Source of the DNA: Ectobacillus panaciterrae DSM 19096
GTDB taxonomy: Bacteria > Bacillota > Bacilli > Bacillales > Bacillaceae_G
DNA: 52,871 nucleotides
Assembly (NCBI RefSeq): GCF_000430785.1
Contig: NZ_KE387254.1
Location: 1-52,871 of the forward strand
Direction: 5' to 3'
The notes beneath the pieces were generated by a model, which was not told the DNA's origin, made no database searches, and saw only the letters and a program-made list of their open reading frames with translations. How positions within the stretch are numbered: position 1 is the first letter of the stretch; each line of letters begins with the position of its first letter. A program made the position numbers and the translations under genes. Of this stretch, positions 43,467 to 52,871 are shown piece by piece.

Positions 43467-43980
43467 TTCCCCACTTCGTCATATTGTAATATTTGCCGTC
43501 ACCGTCGGCACGATTCATTACAACGTCAAGGTCGTGAAGATATCGGTGAAGTTTTCGAAGTTTAAGTGTACTCAATACATTATTGGCCGTTTCAAGGTCT
43601 TTCGCTAACTCACGAATGTCTTTGAAATCTTTTTGCAAATCTGAATCCCCTTTATACTTCATTGCGTCAAGTGAATCAACAATTTGTTTTGCGTTCAATT
43701 GAACTTCGTCCCAATTCGGGTTGTTGATGCGTCCCCAACCCGTCAAATCGTTCAATATTTGGTGATAATGCGAAATGAATTCCGACGCCTTTTGATCTTC
43801 TTCGGTTGTCGGTGCGCTTTCTTTGTCTTCTTGTTGTGAAGAAGACGCCGTCGCTTCTTCGGGTTGAAACGTTTTTTCTCCCGTAATATAAGGCGTGACG
43901 GTGTACGCACAAAACGAAATTACGGCAACGACCACAATCCAAAATATTGACCAACCTATTTTCCCCTTCAATGTGAACAA
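43453..43980 (-). CDS. Hypothetical membrane-anchored protein
   Basis: The 175-residue product has one N-terminal membrane helix (IGWSIFWIVVVAVISFCAYTV), a low-complexity acidic Ser/Gln/Glu linker (about 38-65) and a helical extracytoplasmic domain (about 66-175). No known family is evident to me. Base use, rich in CGT/TTC and AT, differs from the conserved neighbours, fitting an acquired island beside the tRNA. Its stop lies in the inverted repeat at 43378-43466. Confidence 0.6.
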   Translation of the reverse strand: MFTLKGKIGWSIFWIVVVAVISFCAYTVTPYITGEKTFQPEEATASSSQQEDKESAPTTEEDQKASEFISHYHQILNDLTGWGRINNPNWDEVQLNAKQIVDSLDAMKYKGDSDLQKDFKDIRELAKDLETANNVLSTLKLRKLHRYLHDLDVVMNRADGDGKYYNMTKWGKANK

Positions 43981-44080
43981 CCCCTTTGAACGTTTTCAAG
44001 TAATTATGTATGCATTTTCATTGTAACTAATAAATTGAATATTTTGAAATGTTACTTCATAAAAGAGGAGCCGTGAGAAG

Positions 44081-44197
44081 TTGAATTACGTAATAAGCTA
44101 TGACAAGAGATATCACAGTGAATGCATACTTTTACCCATTCGTTTACATTCGTGGCATCGGTATGCTGCAATTTACGATGGCAATGAGTTTATATAA
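44081..44197 (+). CDS. Small hypothetical protein
   Basis: A 38-residue frame from TTG 44081 (MNYVISYDKRYHSECILLPI, then RLHSWHRYAAIYDGNEFI) follows AGAGGAGCCGTGAGAAG, a usable ribosome site. It is short and unrecognised, and is the first of two small frames on the plus strand before cwlJ. Confidence 0.3.
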   Translation: MNYVISYDKRYHSECILLPIRLHSWHRYAAIYDGNEFI

Positions 44198-44257
44198 CGT
44201 ATGTGTGCTATCGAAGATCAGAATAAGGGTTTGCTCTCAATAAAAGGTGAGCTCTTT

Positions 44258-44383
44258 ATGAAGTTAACGAGGAGGCTTTCGGGAGACATAACTATCACAT
44301 TCGAGGATATTAGCGGCAAGATGACGATTAGGTTATTCGCTGAGCTCGAAAAGCCGAGCACAAGCCTTAAGTGGATTGTTTAA
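44258..44383 (+). CDS. Small hypothetical protein
   Basis: A 41-residue frame from ATG 44258 (KLTRRLSGDITITFEDISGK, then MTIRLFAELEKPSTSLKWIV) has AAGGTGAG about nine bases upstream and a beta-strand-like pattern. No family is recognised. An in-frame ATG at 44201 would extend it by 19 residues but lacks a ribosome site. Confidence 0.35.
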   Translation: MKLTRRLSGDITITFEDISGKMTIRLFAELEKPSTSLKWIV

Positions 44384-44410
44384 ACGAGACACACCGGCGG
44401 TCATGCGGCG

Positions 44411-44441
44411 CAAAATAAAAGGAGTTGCATATACAACTCCT
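44411..44441 (-). terminator. Terminator on the minus strand after cwlJ
   Basis: AGGAGTTG/CAACTCCT form the stem; on the minus strand it is followed by TTTTATTTTG. It lies 77 bases after the cwlJ stop. Confidence 0.8.
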
Positions 44442-44517
44442 CAAATCAGCAAAAAGGTGCTGAATTAACACTTTTGTCTATTCCCTTTGTAACTATTGAT
44501 TTTTTCTTATCATTGTC

Positions 44518-44946
44518 TTAATACGTGTTATAAACATGTTCACAGGTTGCAGCTGTTGGTTGATAAAAACAATGTTTCTTGAAACGTCCCACTATAGGTT
44601 GATCATACCATTGTGGAGGACAATCACCTGGTGGTCTAAAATACCACAAACTAAATTTTGCAGGCCAATGTCTCTCTCCATTAATAGCTCGGCGTGCTAA
44701 GCGCTTTTCGCTTTCTCTTGCCCTTTGATAGAAATAACCGTGCTGAACAGCTTCAAATGCATGTTCTTGATAAATCATTTGCCGAATGGTACGAAGTCCT
44801 TTAAAATCGGAACAATTTGCTCTTATTCGATTGACTCCTACGTTCCCGACGAGCAACATCCCTTGAGTCCCTTCTCCTTCGGCTTCCGCCCTAAGCAACC
44901 TTGCTAAGAGTGCAACATCCGAATCCGTAGCATTAACAACTGCCAT
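44518..44946 (-). CDS. cwlJ: Spore cortex-lytic cell wall hydrolase CwlJ
   Basis: The 142-residue product is a Hydrolase_2/SleB-type domain: the catalytic glutamate region RLLRAEAEGEGTQGMLLVGN, then VGVNRIR and the C-terminal HWPAKFSLWYFRPP...HCFY. The lack of a signal peptide fits CwlJ, which is made in the mother cell and held in the coat until dipicolinic acid triggers cortex breakdown. GGAGGTGA precedes the ATG. It is monocistronic here; the gerQ partner often found with cwlJ is not beside it. Confidence 0.9.
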   Translation of the reverse strand: MAVVNATDSDVALLARLLRAEAEGEGTQGMLLVGNVGVNRIRANCSDFKGLRTIRQMIYQEHAFEAVQHGYFYQRARESEKRLARRAINGERHWPAKFSLWYFRPPGDCPPQWYDQPIVGRFKKHCFYQPTAATCEHVYNTY

Positions 44947-44976
44947 AACTTCACCTCCATTGTATTTTCTCCTCTA

Positions 44977-45006
44977 TAATATTGCTTTTTAGTTAGGTTA
45001 ATGACC
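44977..45006 (-). promoter_or_regulatory. Candidate SigE promoter of cwlJ
   Basis: On the minus strand GTCATTAA (44999-45006), a 14-base spacer and CAATATTA (44977-44984) roughly resemble sigma-E elements. cwlJ is sigma-E dependent in B. subtilis. The match is partial. Confidence 0.3.
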
Positions 45007-45179
45007 ATTAAATTATCTGATGAGCTATTTATGGCACTTGAAGGAGAATTTCTCATCCATTTTGTCGTATTTTTTGCCGTCGACTAATAAAAATGAAATA
45101 ACAAAGGAAGCTGGATTATTTTTTTCATTCAATTTTTGTGCCAATGTATTGTACAATAGAATCCAAGGGGGAGATTGTA

Positions 45180-46457
45180 TTGAAGGCAAGTCTGTTACAG
45201 GAACAAACACTGCGGTTGGCAATGACACAGGAATTACGGCAAGCAATTACGATGTTGCAGTATAATGCGCAGGAACTGACGGAATTTTTGTATGAGCAAT
45301 CGCTTGAAAATCCCCTTATTGAATTGAAGCGTTCTGAGGGGAAACGGCGCACAGTTGAAAATCGAATGGAAATTTACAGTTCAAACAGCGATACGCTGCA
45401 GCAGCATTTATTGAAGCAGCTGCAAGAATATGTAATTGAGGAAAAACAAAAACGGATTCTTGCTTTTCTTGTACACAATATAGATGAGAACGGATACTTA
45501 CGCGAGACGGATGAGGAATTGGCTGCTTTGTTAAATATGCCGATTGACCAAGTGTGCGAGTGCATGAGAATCATACAGTCGCTTGAGCCTGCAGGCGTCG
45601 GAGCACGTACGCTGCAAGAATGTCTTAAGCTCCAGTTAAAGCGCTTACAAGAACGGGATATATTGGCGGAAGAAATGATAGAGTACCATTTTGCATCCTT
45701 TGCGAAAAAGGATTGGAAGCATCTTTCGCAAGTATTAAAATGTAAGACGGAAGAGCTGCAGGAAGCGATGCGGATTATCGTTTCTCTTCAGCCCAAGCCG
45801 GGTCTGGCCTTTTCTTCGGAGAAGCCGATTTATATTGTTCCAGACCTCGCAGTCCGTAAAGAGAACGGAAGGCTTTTCATTGAAATGCAGCAGGGCAACA
45901 TGCCGAAGATTGAAGTTCATTCAGAATACAGCGCCATGCTTGAGCAGGAAACAGAACGGGAAGTTGCTTCGTATTTATCGCAGAAGTATCAGCATGTGCA
46001 ATGGATTCTAAGGAGCTTAGAGCAACGAAAAAGAACGCTTTTGAATGTGATGGATGCAATCGTTGCAAAGCAAACGGATTTTTTTCAAAAAGGTCCGCTG
46101 TTTTTAAAGCCGCTTTCCTTAAAGGAAGTAGCAGAGGAACTTGAAATGCATGAATCTACAATCAGCCGTGCGACTCGCAATAAGTACGTGCAAACGCCGT
46201 ATGGCTTGTTTGAAATGAAATACTTCTTCAGCAATTCTGTTTCAGGCGAAGACGATGAAGCCGTTTCGAGCAAACGCGTAAAAGAGTTGTTAAAAAGCTT
46301 GGTGGAGAAGGAAAATAAACAAAAACCGTTATCGGATCAAAAGCTTGTTGCGCTTTTGGAACAGGAACATGGTATTATTATATCAAGAAGAACAGTGGCG
46401 AAATACCGCGAACAGCTGAAGATTCCGTCTTCTTCGCTTCGAAAAACGATTGGATAG
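45180..46457 (+). CDS. sigL: RNA polymerase sigma-54 factor
   Basis: The 425-residue product has the Gln/Leu-rich N-terminal activator-interacting region (LLQEQTLRLAMTQELRQAIT), the core-binding domain, and the C-terminal RpoN box (SRRTVAKYREQLKIPSSSLR) with a preceding HTH (HESTISRATRNKYVQTPYG). Sigma-54 needs AAA+ activators and in bacilli serves arginine, acetoin and branched amino acid pathways. I chose TTG 45180, seven bases after AAGGGGGA; an upstream frame start has no ribosome site. Confidence 0.93.
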   Translation: MKASLLQEQTLRLAMTQELRQAITMLQYNAQELTEFLYEQSLENPLIELKRSEGKRRTVENRMEIYSSNSDTLQQHLLKQLQEYVIEEKQKRILAFLVHNIDENGYLRETDEELAALLNMPIDQVCECMRIIQSLEPAGVGARTLQECLKLQLKRLQERDILAEEMIEYHFASFAKKDWKHLSQVLKCKTEELQEAMRIIVSLQPKPGLAFSSEKPIYIVPDLAVRKENGRLFIEMQQGNMPKIEVHSEYSAMLEQETEREVASYLSQKYQHVQWILRSLEQRKRTLLNVMDAIVAKQTDFFQKGPLFLKPLSLKEVAEELEMHESTISRATRNKYVQTPYGLFEMKYFFSNSVSGEDDEAVSSKRVKELLKSLVEKENKQKPLSDQKLVALLEQEHGIIISRRTVAKYREQLKIPSSSLRKTIG

Positions 46458-46470
46458 CGTGGTGTGAAGA

Positions 46471-46719
46471 ATGAAAGTTGTGTTGTACGGAAAGGAAAAT
46501 TGCTGTTTATGTGACGATGCCAAGACGATTTTGCATGAGTTGGCGCAGGAGTATAAATTTGAACTCGAAGAAATAGATATTTACAAAGATGAGATTTTAT
46601 TGGAAAAGTATCAAATTTTAATTCCTGTCATAGAAATAGAGGGAGAAGAAGTTGAATATGGCATTGTTCATAAAGATGTTATAAGTAAGCGCTTAATAAA
46701 GTTTTCACGGGTTGAATAA
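46471..46719 (+). CDS. Glutaredoxin-like (DUF836) thiol protein
   Basis: The 82-residue thioredoxin-fold protein opens VVLYGKENCCLCDDAKTIL, with a CxxC redox site (CCLC), and has a cis-Pro segment (ILIPVIEIEGEEV). Such short proteins act as thiol-disulfide exchangers; the partner is unknown. It follows sigL by 13 bases, and the -35 box of the next promoter lies in its 3' end. Confidence 0.85.
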   Translation: MKVVLYGKENCCLCDDAKTILHELAQEYKFELEEIDIYKDEILLEKYQILIPVIEIEGEEVEYGIVHKDVISKRLIKFSRVE

Positions 46720-46740
46720 GATTCAATGTCCTGTTACAAT
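46712..46740 (+). promoter_or_regulatory. SigA-type promoter of cggR-gapA
   Basis: TTGAAT, a 17-base spacer and TACAAT, with the CggR operator about 30 bases downstream of the expected start site, the same arrangement as in B. subtilis. Confidence 0.7.
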
Positions 46741-46773
46741 AATAAACGTAGCAGGGATTTTTTTTAAACCATG

Positions 46774-46809
46774 CGGGACAAAATGTGTCACCACGGGACG
46801 TAAAACGAC
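46774..46809 (+). promoter_or_regulatory. CggR operator
   Basis: CGGGAC-N6-TGTC-N4-CGGGAC-N6-CGAC matches the tandem CggR operator (CGGGAC-N6-TGTC repeated) except for the last half-site. CggR bound here should block elongation until fructose-1,6-bisphosphate accumulates. Confidence 0.88.
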
Positions 46810-46848
46810 CAGAGTGAGAATGAATGAATAGTAGCGAGGAGAAAGTAT

Positions 46849-47874
46849 ATGCGAGCATGGATTGACTATGCAAAAAAATTGTTGCCCGATCTGCTACCTG
46901 TTATGCAAATTAGAATGCAAATTCTGCAGTACATACGACTCACGCAGCCGATTGGACGCCGGAATTTGTCAACTAGCTTGAACATGACAGAACGGGTTTT
47001 ACGAAGCGAGGTTCAAGTTTTAAAGGAACAAAACTTAATTCACGTCGCATCTGCAGGGATGACTTTAACAGATGAAGGAACATCTCTTGTCATTGCTCTT
47101 GAGGAATTTATGCGAGAGATTTCCGGACTTAAGCTTTTAGAAGAAAAGCTTAAGGAAGCATTAAATCTGGATGAAGTTTTTGTAGTTGCCGGTGACAGCG
47201 ATGAATCTCCTTGGGTAAAGCAAGAGATGGGCCGGGCAAGCGTGGCGTGTATAAAGGAACGTCTCGGTGCGAATAATATCGTTGCCGTAACCGGGGGTAC
47301 AACGCTTGCGGCTGTAGCGGACATGATGCAACTAGATTTTAAGAACCTGAATCCGCTGTTTGTGCCGGCACGAGGCGGCATTGGTGAAAGTGTCGAAAAT
47401 GAGGCAAACACCATTTGCGCCAAAATGGCAAAGAATACAAATAGCAGTTATCGTCTTCTTTATGTTCCAGACCATGTCGGCAGCGAAGTATATGCTTCCA
47501 TCATGACAGAGCCTTCTGTGAAATCGATTTTAGAGCTGATTCAGTCTTCTAATATTGTCATTCACGGAATCGGCGATGCGCTTACGATGGCGCGGAGACG
47601 AAAGACCCCGGAAACAGACTGGAATAAGATTGTGGAAGGTCATGCGGTTGGGGAAGCCTTTGGATATTACTTCAACGAAACCGGCGAGGTAGTCCACAAA
47701 GTGCTAACGGTCGGCATGCAGCTTGAAGATTTACAGCATGTACGTCATGTTATGGCAGTAGCTGGAGGATCTTCTAAAGCAAAAGCAATTCAAGCAGTTG
47801 TTCGGCAAGGCCACACTTCTCTGTTAGTAACAGATGAAGGTGCAGCAAAAGAGTTACTAAGGGTTAACCCTTAA
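46849..47874 (+). CDS. cggR: Central glycolytic genes regulator CggR
   Basis: The 341-residue SorC/DeoR-type repressor has an N-terminal winged helix ([20 protein letters not shown]...[17 protein letters not shown]) and a C-terminal sugar-phosphate-binding domain ([33 protein letters not shown]). It senses fructose-1,6-bisphosphate and represses its own operon through the operator at 46774. GAGGAG precedes the ATG. gapA follows after 34 bases. Confidence 0.95.
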   Translation: MRAWIDYAKKLLPDLLPVMQIRMQILQYIRLTQPIGRRNLSTSLNMTERVLRSEVQVLKEQNLIHVASAGMTLTDEGTSLVIALEEFMREISGLKLLEEKLKEALNLDEVFVVAGDSDESPWVKQEMGRASVACIKERLGANNIVAVTGGTTLAAVADMMQLDFKNLNPLFVPARGGIGESVENEANTICAKMAKNTNSSYRLLYVPDHVGSEVYASIMTEPSVKSILELIQSSNIVIHGIGDALTMARRRKTPETDWNKIVEGHAVGEAFGYYFNETGEVVHKVLTVGMQLEDLQHVRHVMAVAGGSSKAKAIQAVVRQGHTSLLVTDEGAAKELLRVNP

Positions 47875-47908
47875 CATAAATTTTGATCTATACGAGGAGG
47901 AAATTCAA

Positions 47909-48916
47909 ATGGCAGTTAAAGTTGGTATTAATGGTTTTGGACGTATCGGTCGTGTAGTATTCCGTGCAGCTCTTAACAATCCGAATGTAGAAGTAGTAGC
48001 AATCAATGACTTAACAGATGCTAAAACACTAGCACATCTTCTTAAATATGATTCCGTTCACGGTTCTGTAAATGCAGAAGTAACTGTAAACGGCGACAGC
48101 ATCGTAGTTAACGGCCGCGAAATTAAAGTTATCGCTGAGCGCGACCCAGCTCAATTACCATGGAGCGACTACGGCGTAGAAGTAGTAGTAGAATCTACTG
48201 GACGCTTCACTAAAAAAGCAGACGCTGAGAAGCACTTAGGCGGTTCTGTTAAAAAAGTTGTTATCTCTGCTCCAGCTAACGATGAAGACATCACAATCGT
48301 TATGGGCGTTAACCATGACAAATACGATGCAAAAAACCATCATGTAATTTCCAACGCTTCTTGTACTACAAACTGCTTAGCGCCGTTTGCAAAAGTATTG
48401 AACGATAAGTTCGGCATCAAACGCGGTATGATGACAACAATCCACTCATACACAAACGACCAACAAATTTTAGACTTGCCTCATAAAGATTTACGTCGTT
48501 CTCGTGCAGCAGCAATGAGCATGATCCCAACATCTACAGGTGCAGCGAAAGCAGTATCTCTTGTATTACCTGAGCTAAAAGGCAAACTAAACGGCGGCGC
48601 AGTTCGCGTTCCAACTCCTAACGTGTCTCTTGTTGACTTAGTTGCCGAGCTTGACAAAACTGTAACTGTAGAAGAAGTGAACGCAGCGTTGAAAGAAGCT
48701 GCTGAAGGCAATCTAAAAGGAATTTTATCTTACAGCGAAGAGCCTCTAGTATCCATCGACTACAACGGAAACACAAGCTCTTCTACAATCGATGCATTAT
48801 CTACAATGGTTATGGAAGGCAACATGGTGAAAGTTCTTTCTTGGTACGATAACGAAACTGGCTACTCTAGCCGTGTAGTAGACCTTGTAGATTACATCGC
48901 TTCTAAAGGTCTTTAA
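47909..48916 (+). CDS. gapA: Glyceraldehyde-3-phosphate dehydrogenase, glycolytic
   Basis: The 335-residue NAD-dependent GAPDH has the Rossmann [10 protein letters not shown] (7-16), Asp34 of NAD-specific enzymes (AINDLTD), and catalytic Cys152 in [12 protein letters not shown]. It makes 1,3-bisphosphoglycerate. The gene has a strong ribosome site (GAGGAGG) and codon use biased towards abundant tRNAs, as expected for a highly expressed gene. It is regulated by CggR. A strong terminator follows, so pgk is separated from it by a 640-base repeat-rich gap. Confidence 0.97.
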   Translation: MAVKVGINGFGRIGRVVFRAALNNPNVEVVAINDLTDAKTLAHLLKYDSVHGSVNAEVTVNGDSIVVNGREIKVIAERDPAQLPWSDYGVEVVVESTGRFTKKADAEKHLGGSVKKVVISAPANDEDITIVMGVNHDKYDAKNHHVISNASCTTNCLAPFAKVLNDKFGIKRGMMTTIHSYTNDQQILDLPHKDLRRSRAAAMSMIPTSTGAAKAVSLVLPELKGKLNGGAVRVPTPNVSLVDLVAELDKTVTVEEVNAALKEAAEGNLKGILSYSEEPLVSIDYNGNTSSSTIDALSTMVMEGNMVKVLSWYDNETGYSSRVVDLVDYIASKGL

Positions 48917-48939
48917 TCAGTAAATATAGATCACATGGG

Positions 48940-48972
48940 GAAGAGAGGGACTGTTCCCTCTCTTCTTTTTTT
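48940..48972 (+). terminator. Rho-independent terminator after gapA
   Basis: GAAGAGAGGGA pairs exactly with TCCCTCTCTTC around CTGT, followed by seven T residues. Confidence 0.95.
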
Positions 48973-49004
48973 ATAAAAGAATTAATTGAATATATCTAGT
49001 TCTA

Positions 49005-49449
49005 CAGGGAAAATGCGCCTTTCTTGCAGGGAAGAACCTCTGGTTCTGCACCTGAACGAGCCGGTTGCGCTTTTCTTGGTGTCTAGCTCCACCGGCTAGC
49101 TCCTCCTGTCAGAGAACCTCCCCCCATAAGATGAAACTTCATCCGTGGAGATGATTTTTCCTCCACGGATGTTAGTTGAATCAATCGGGCTTTTAGCGTC
49201 CGTTTGTTCATCTTGTCTAGCATCTCTGTTACGGACGCTTAGAGCGGGATAAAGGCAAAAAGCGCCTTTTTGGGGAGAGAACCTCTGCCTTCCGGAGCTG
49301 AACGAGCCGGTTGCGCTTTTCAGTGGTGTCTAGCTCCACCGGCTAGGTGCTGCCACCAGAGAACCCCCGCCGCAAAAAAGGCAAAAAGCGCCTTTCTTGG
49401 TCGGGGAACCTCTGGTTCTGCACCTGAACGAGCCGGTTGCGCTTTTCTT
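49005..49449 (+). repeat. Family A repeat cluster, copy 6 (about three units, one carrying family C)
   Basis: Successive units share GCACCTGAACGAGCCGGTTG-CGCTTTTC, GTGTCTAGCTCCACCGGCTA and AAAGGCAAAAAGCGCC. The middle unit is the composite with family C nested between CCCCCATAA and ATAAAGGC. This is the densest family A cluster in the window and fills most of the gapA-pgk gap. Confidence 0.88.
49130..49248 (+). repeat. Family C bcr-like structured element, copy 3 (nested)
   Basis: This 119-bp unit has the same length and ends as the one at 40821, again with ATAA on both sides (49126-49129 and 49249-49252). Its hairpin reads ATCCGTGGAG/CTCCACGGAT where the other nested copy has ATCCATGGAGG/CCTCCATGGAT, a compensatory change that keeps pairing. 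Confidence 0.85.
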
Positions 49450-49555
49450 AAATATAAGCGGGACAAAATCCATCCAATGAAGTTCCGTTTTGCAGAAAAA
49501 TGTGGTAAGCTGATGAATGGGTTTTGTCAATCCAACCAAATCGGAGGGAAATCCA

Positions 49556-51514
<1,959 letters not shown>

Positions 51515-51515
<1 letters not shown>

Positions 51516-52871
51516 TGAGCAAGAAACCAACAGCATTGATTATTTTAGACGGTTTTGCTTTACGAGACGAAACGTATGGCAATGCAATTGCACAAGCGAA
51601 CAAGCCGAACTTTGACCGTTTTTGGAACAAGTACCCGCACACCACTTTAACGGCATCCGGTGAAGCAGTCGGACTTCCAGTAGGTCAAATGGGCAACTCT
51701 GAGGTAGGCCACTTAAACATTGGTGCCGGCCGCATTGTGTACCAAAGCTTAACTCGCGTAAACGTAGCAATTCGTGAAGGCGAATTCGAAAAGAATGACA
51801 CGTTCCTAAAAGCGATTAACCATGTAAAAGCAAAGGGAACAAGTCTTCATTTGTTCGGATTATTGTCTGACGGCGGTGTACACAGCCATATTGAGCATAT
51901 GTTTGCATTGCTTCGTTTGGCAGCGAAAGAAGGCGTAGAGAAGGTATATCTTCATGCATTCTTGGACGGCCGTGATGTAGGTCCGCAAACAGCAAAGGGC
52001 TACATTGACGCTGCTTATGATATAATCAAACAAACAGGTACAGGGCAGTTTGCAACTGTTTCCGGCCGCTACTATTCCATGGACCGTGACAAGCGCTGGG
52101 ATCGCGTTGAAAAATGCTACCGCGCCATGGTATACGGAGAAGGCCCTACTTACAAAGATCCATACGAGTGCGTAAACGATTCATACGAAAACGGTATCTT
52201 CGATGAGTTCGTATTGCCATCTGTTATGGTGAAAGAAGACGGAACACCAGTTGGAACGATTAATGATGATGACGCTATTATCTTCTACAACTTCCGTCCC
52301 GACCGTGCGATTCAAATTTCCCGCGTCTTCACGAACGAAGACTTCCGTGAATTTGACCGTGGTGACAAAGTACCTAGTATCCCTGAGTTTGTATGCATGA
52401 CACAATTCAGTGAAACAGTCGGCGGCTATGTAGCATTTAAACCGACAAACTTGGACAACACATTAGGAGAGGTTGTATCTCAGGCAGGATTAAAACAGCT
52501 TCGCATTGCGGAAACAGAAAAGTATCCGCACGTGACATTCTTCTTCAGCGGCGGACGCGAAGCGGAATTCCCGGGCGAAGAACGAATCCTGATCAATTCT
52601 CCGAAGGTCGCGACATACGACCTGAAGCCTGAAATGAGTATCTATGAAGTAACGGATGCGTTGGTGAAAGAAATTGAGGCCGACAAGCACGATATGATTA
52701 TCTTGAACTTTGCGAACTGCGATATGGTAGGTCACTCCGGTATGATGGAGCCTACGATTAAAGCGGTTGAAGCAACAGACGAATGCTTAGGAAAAGTAGT
52801 GGACGCCCTTCTTGCCAAAGGCGGAACAGCTATTATTACAGCAGACCACGGCAACGCGGATGAAGAATTAA
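51515..52871 (+). CDS. gpmI: 2,3-bisphosphoglycerate-independent phosphoglycerate mutase (3' end outside the window)
   Basis: The frame is open to the window edge (452 codons of about 509). It begins [20 protein letters not shown] and contains the catalytic serine in [32 protein letters not shown], the manganese-binding [10 protein letters not shown] and ADHGNADE. This Mn-dependent enzyme converts 3- to 2-phosphoglycerate. It overlaps tpiA by one base (TAATG) and is the fourth glycolytic gene of the cluster; eno would be expected next. Confidence 0.96.

Noticed and set aside
42304-45000. A current prophage or integrative element at tRNA-Arg
   Set aside because: No integrase, relaxase, capsid or second copy of the tRNA 3' end is visible in the window, so only a remnant can be suggested.
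46729-46767. Terminator between the glutaredoxin-like gene and cggR
   Set aside because: CCTGTTAC/GTAGCAGG followed by T residues is possible, but it overlaps the -10 box and start region of the cggR promoter, so I did not list it as a confident terminator.

Overview
This window is chromosomal DNA from an endospore-forming, low-to-mid GC Firmicute of the family Bacillaceae. The basis is strong Shine-Dalgarno sequences, frequent TTG and GTG starts, spore genes (SpoVA proteins, CwlJ, YjcZ-type peptide), CtsR, CggR, LexA and HPr kinase regulation, and a gene order that, from memory, follows the hpf-secA-prfB to clpP to gapA part of Bacillus subtilis and B. cereus chromosomes. The species cannot be named from the sequence alone.

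Layout. 1-11.7 kb: hpf, secA, prfB (with its programmed frameshift), a YitT-family gene, cccB, ftsEX, ctpB and minJ. 11.9-13.8 kb: a LysE-type exporter beside a broken Lrp-type regulator, a 21-bp tandem repeat, a short mobile repeat and a tiny YjcZ-type gene. 14.0-20.5 kb: a cobalamin riboswitch and a B12 uptake/salvage operon (btuF, btuC, btuD-cbiZ, cobU, cobS, cobC, second cobU-like) from which cbiB and probably cobD have been deleted, leaving stubs on both sides of a short mobile element. 20.5-26.4 kb: LexA-controlled uvrBA, then two yvl-type membrane genes. 26.6-36.7 kb: hprK, lgt, a broken yvoD-like gene, ppaX, yvoF, a TPR gene, trxB, yvcI, rapZ, yvcK, whiA and crh, which link carbon regulation and cell-envelope control. 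36.7-41.8 kb, minus strand: clpP behind a CtsR operator, then a seven-gene spoVA2mob-like operon (DUF1657, lipoprotein, spoVAC, spoVAD, spoVAE, DUF1657, DUF421+DUF1657). 42.1-45 kb: a tRNA-Arg, a gene-poor island with stacked terminators and small hypothetical genes, and cwlJ. 45.2-52.9 kb: sigL, a glutaredoxin-like gene, and the glycolytic genes cggR-gapA and pgk-tpiA-gpmI; the last is cut by the window end.

The most unusual feature is the intergenic repeat load. I see three families. (A) A GC-rich palindromic repeat with the hallmarks GTCCAGCTCC, AAAGGCAAAAAGCGCCTTTT and GAGCCGG...GCTTTTC occurs at six loci. (B) A 178-182 bp MITE-like element bounded by CTATATA...TATATAG occurs four times. 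(C) A 118-119 bp structured element resembling B. cereus group bcr repeats occurs three times, twice nested in family A between ATAA duplications. These repeats lie in the clpP leader, inside the spoVA-type operon, between yvcK and whiA, and at the deletion scar in the B12 operon, so they appear to have shaped this region.
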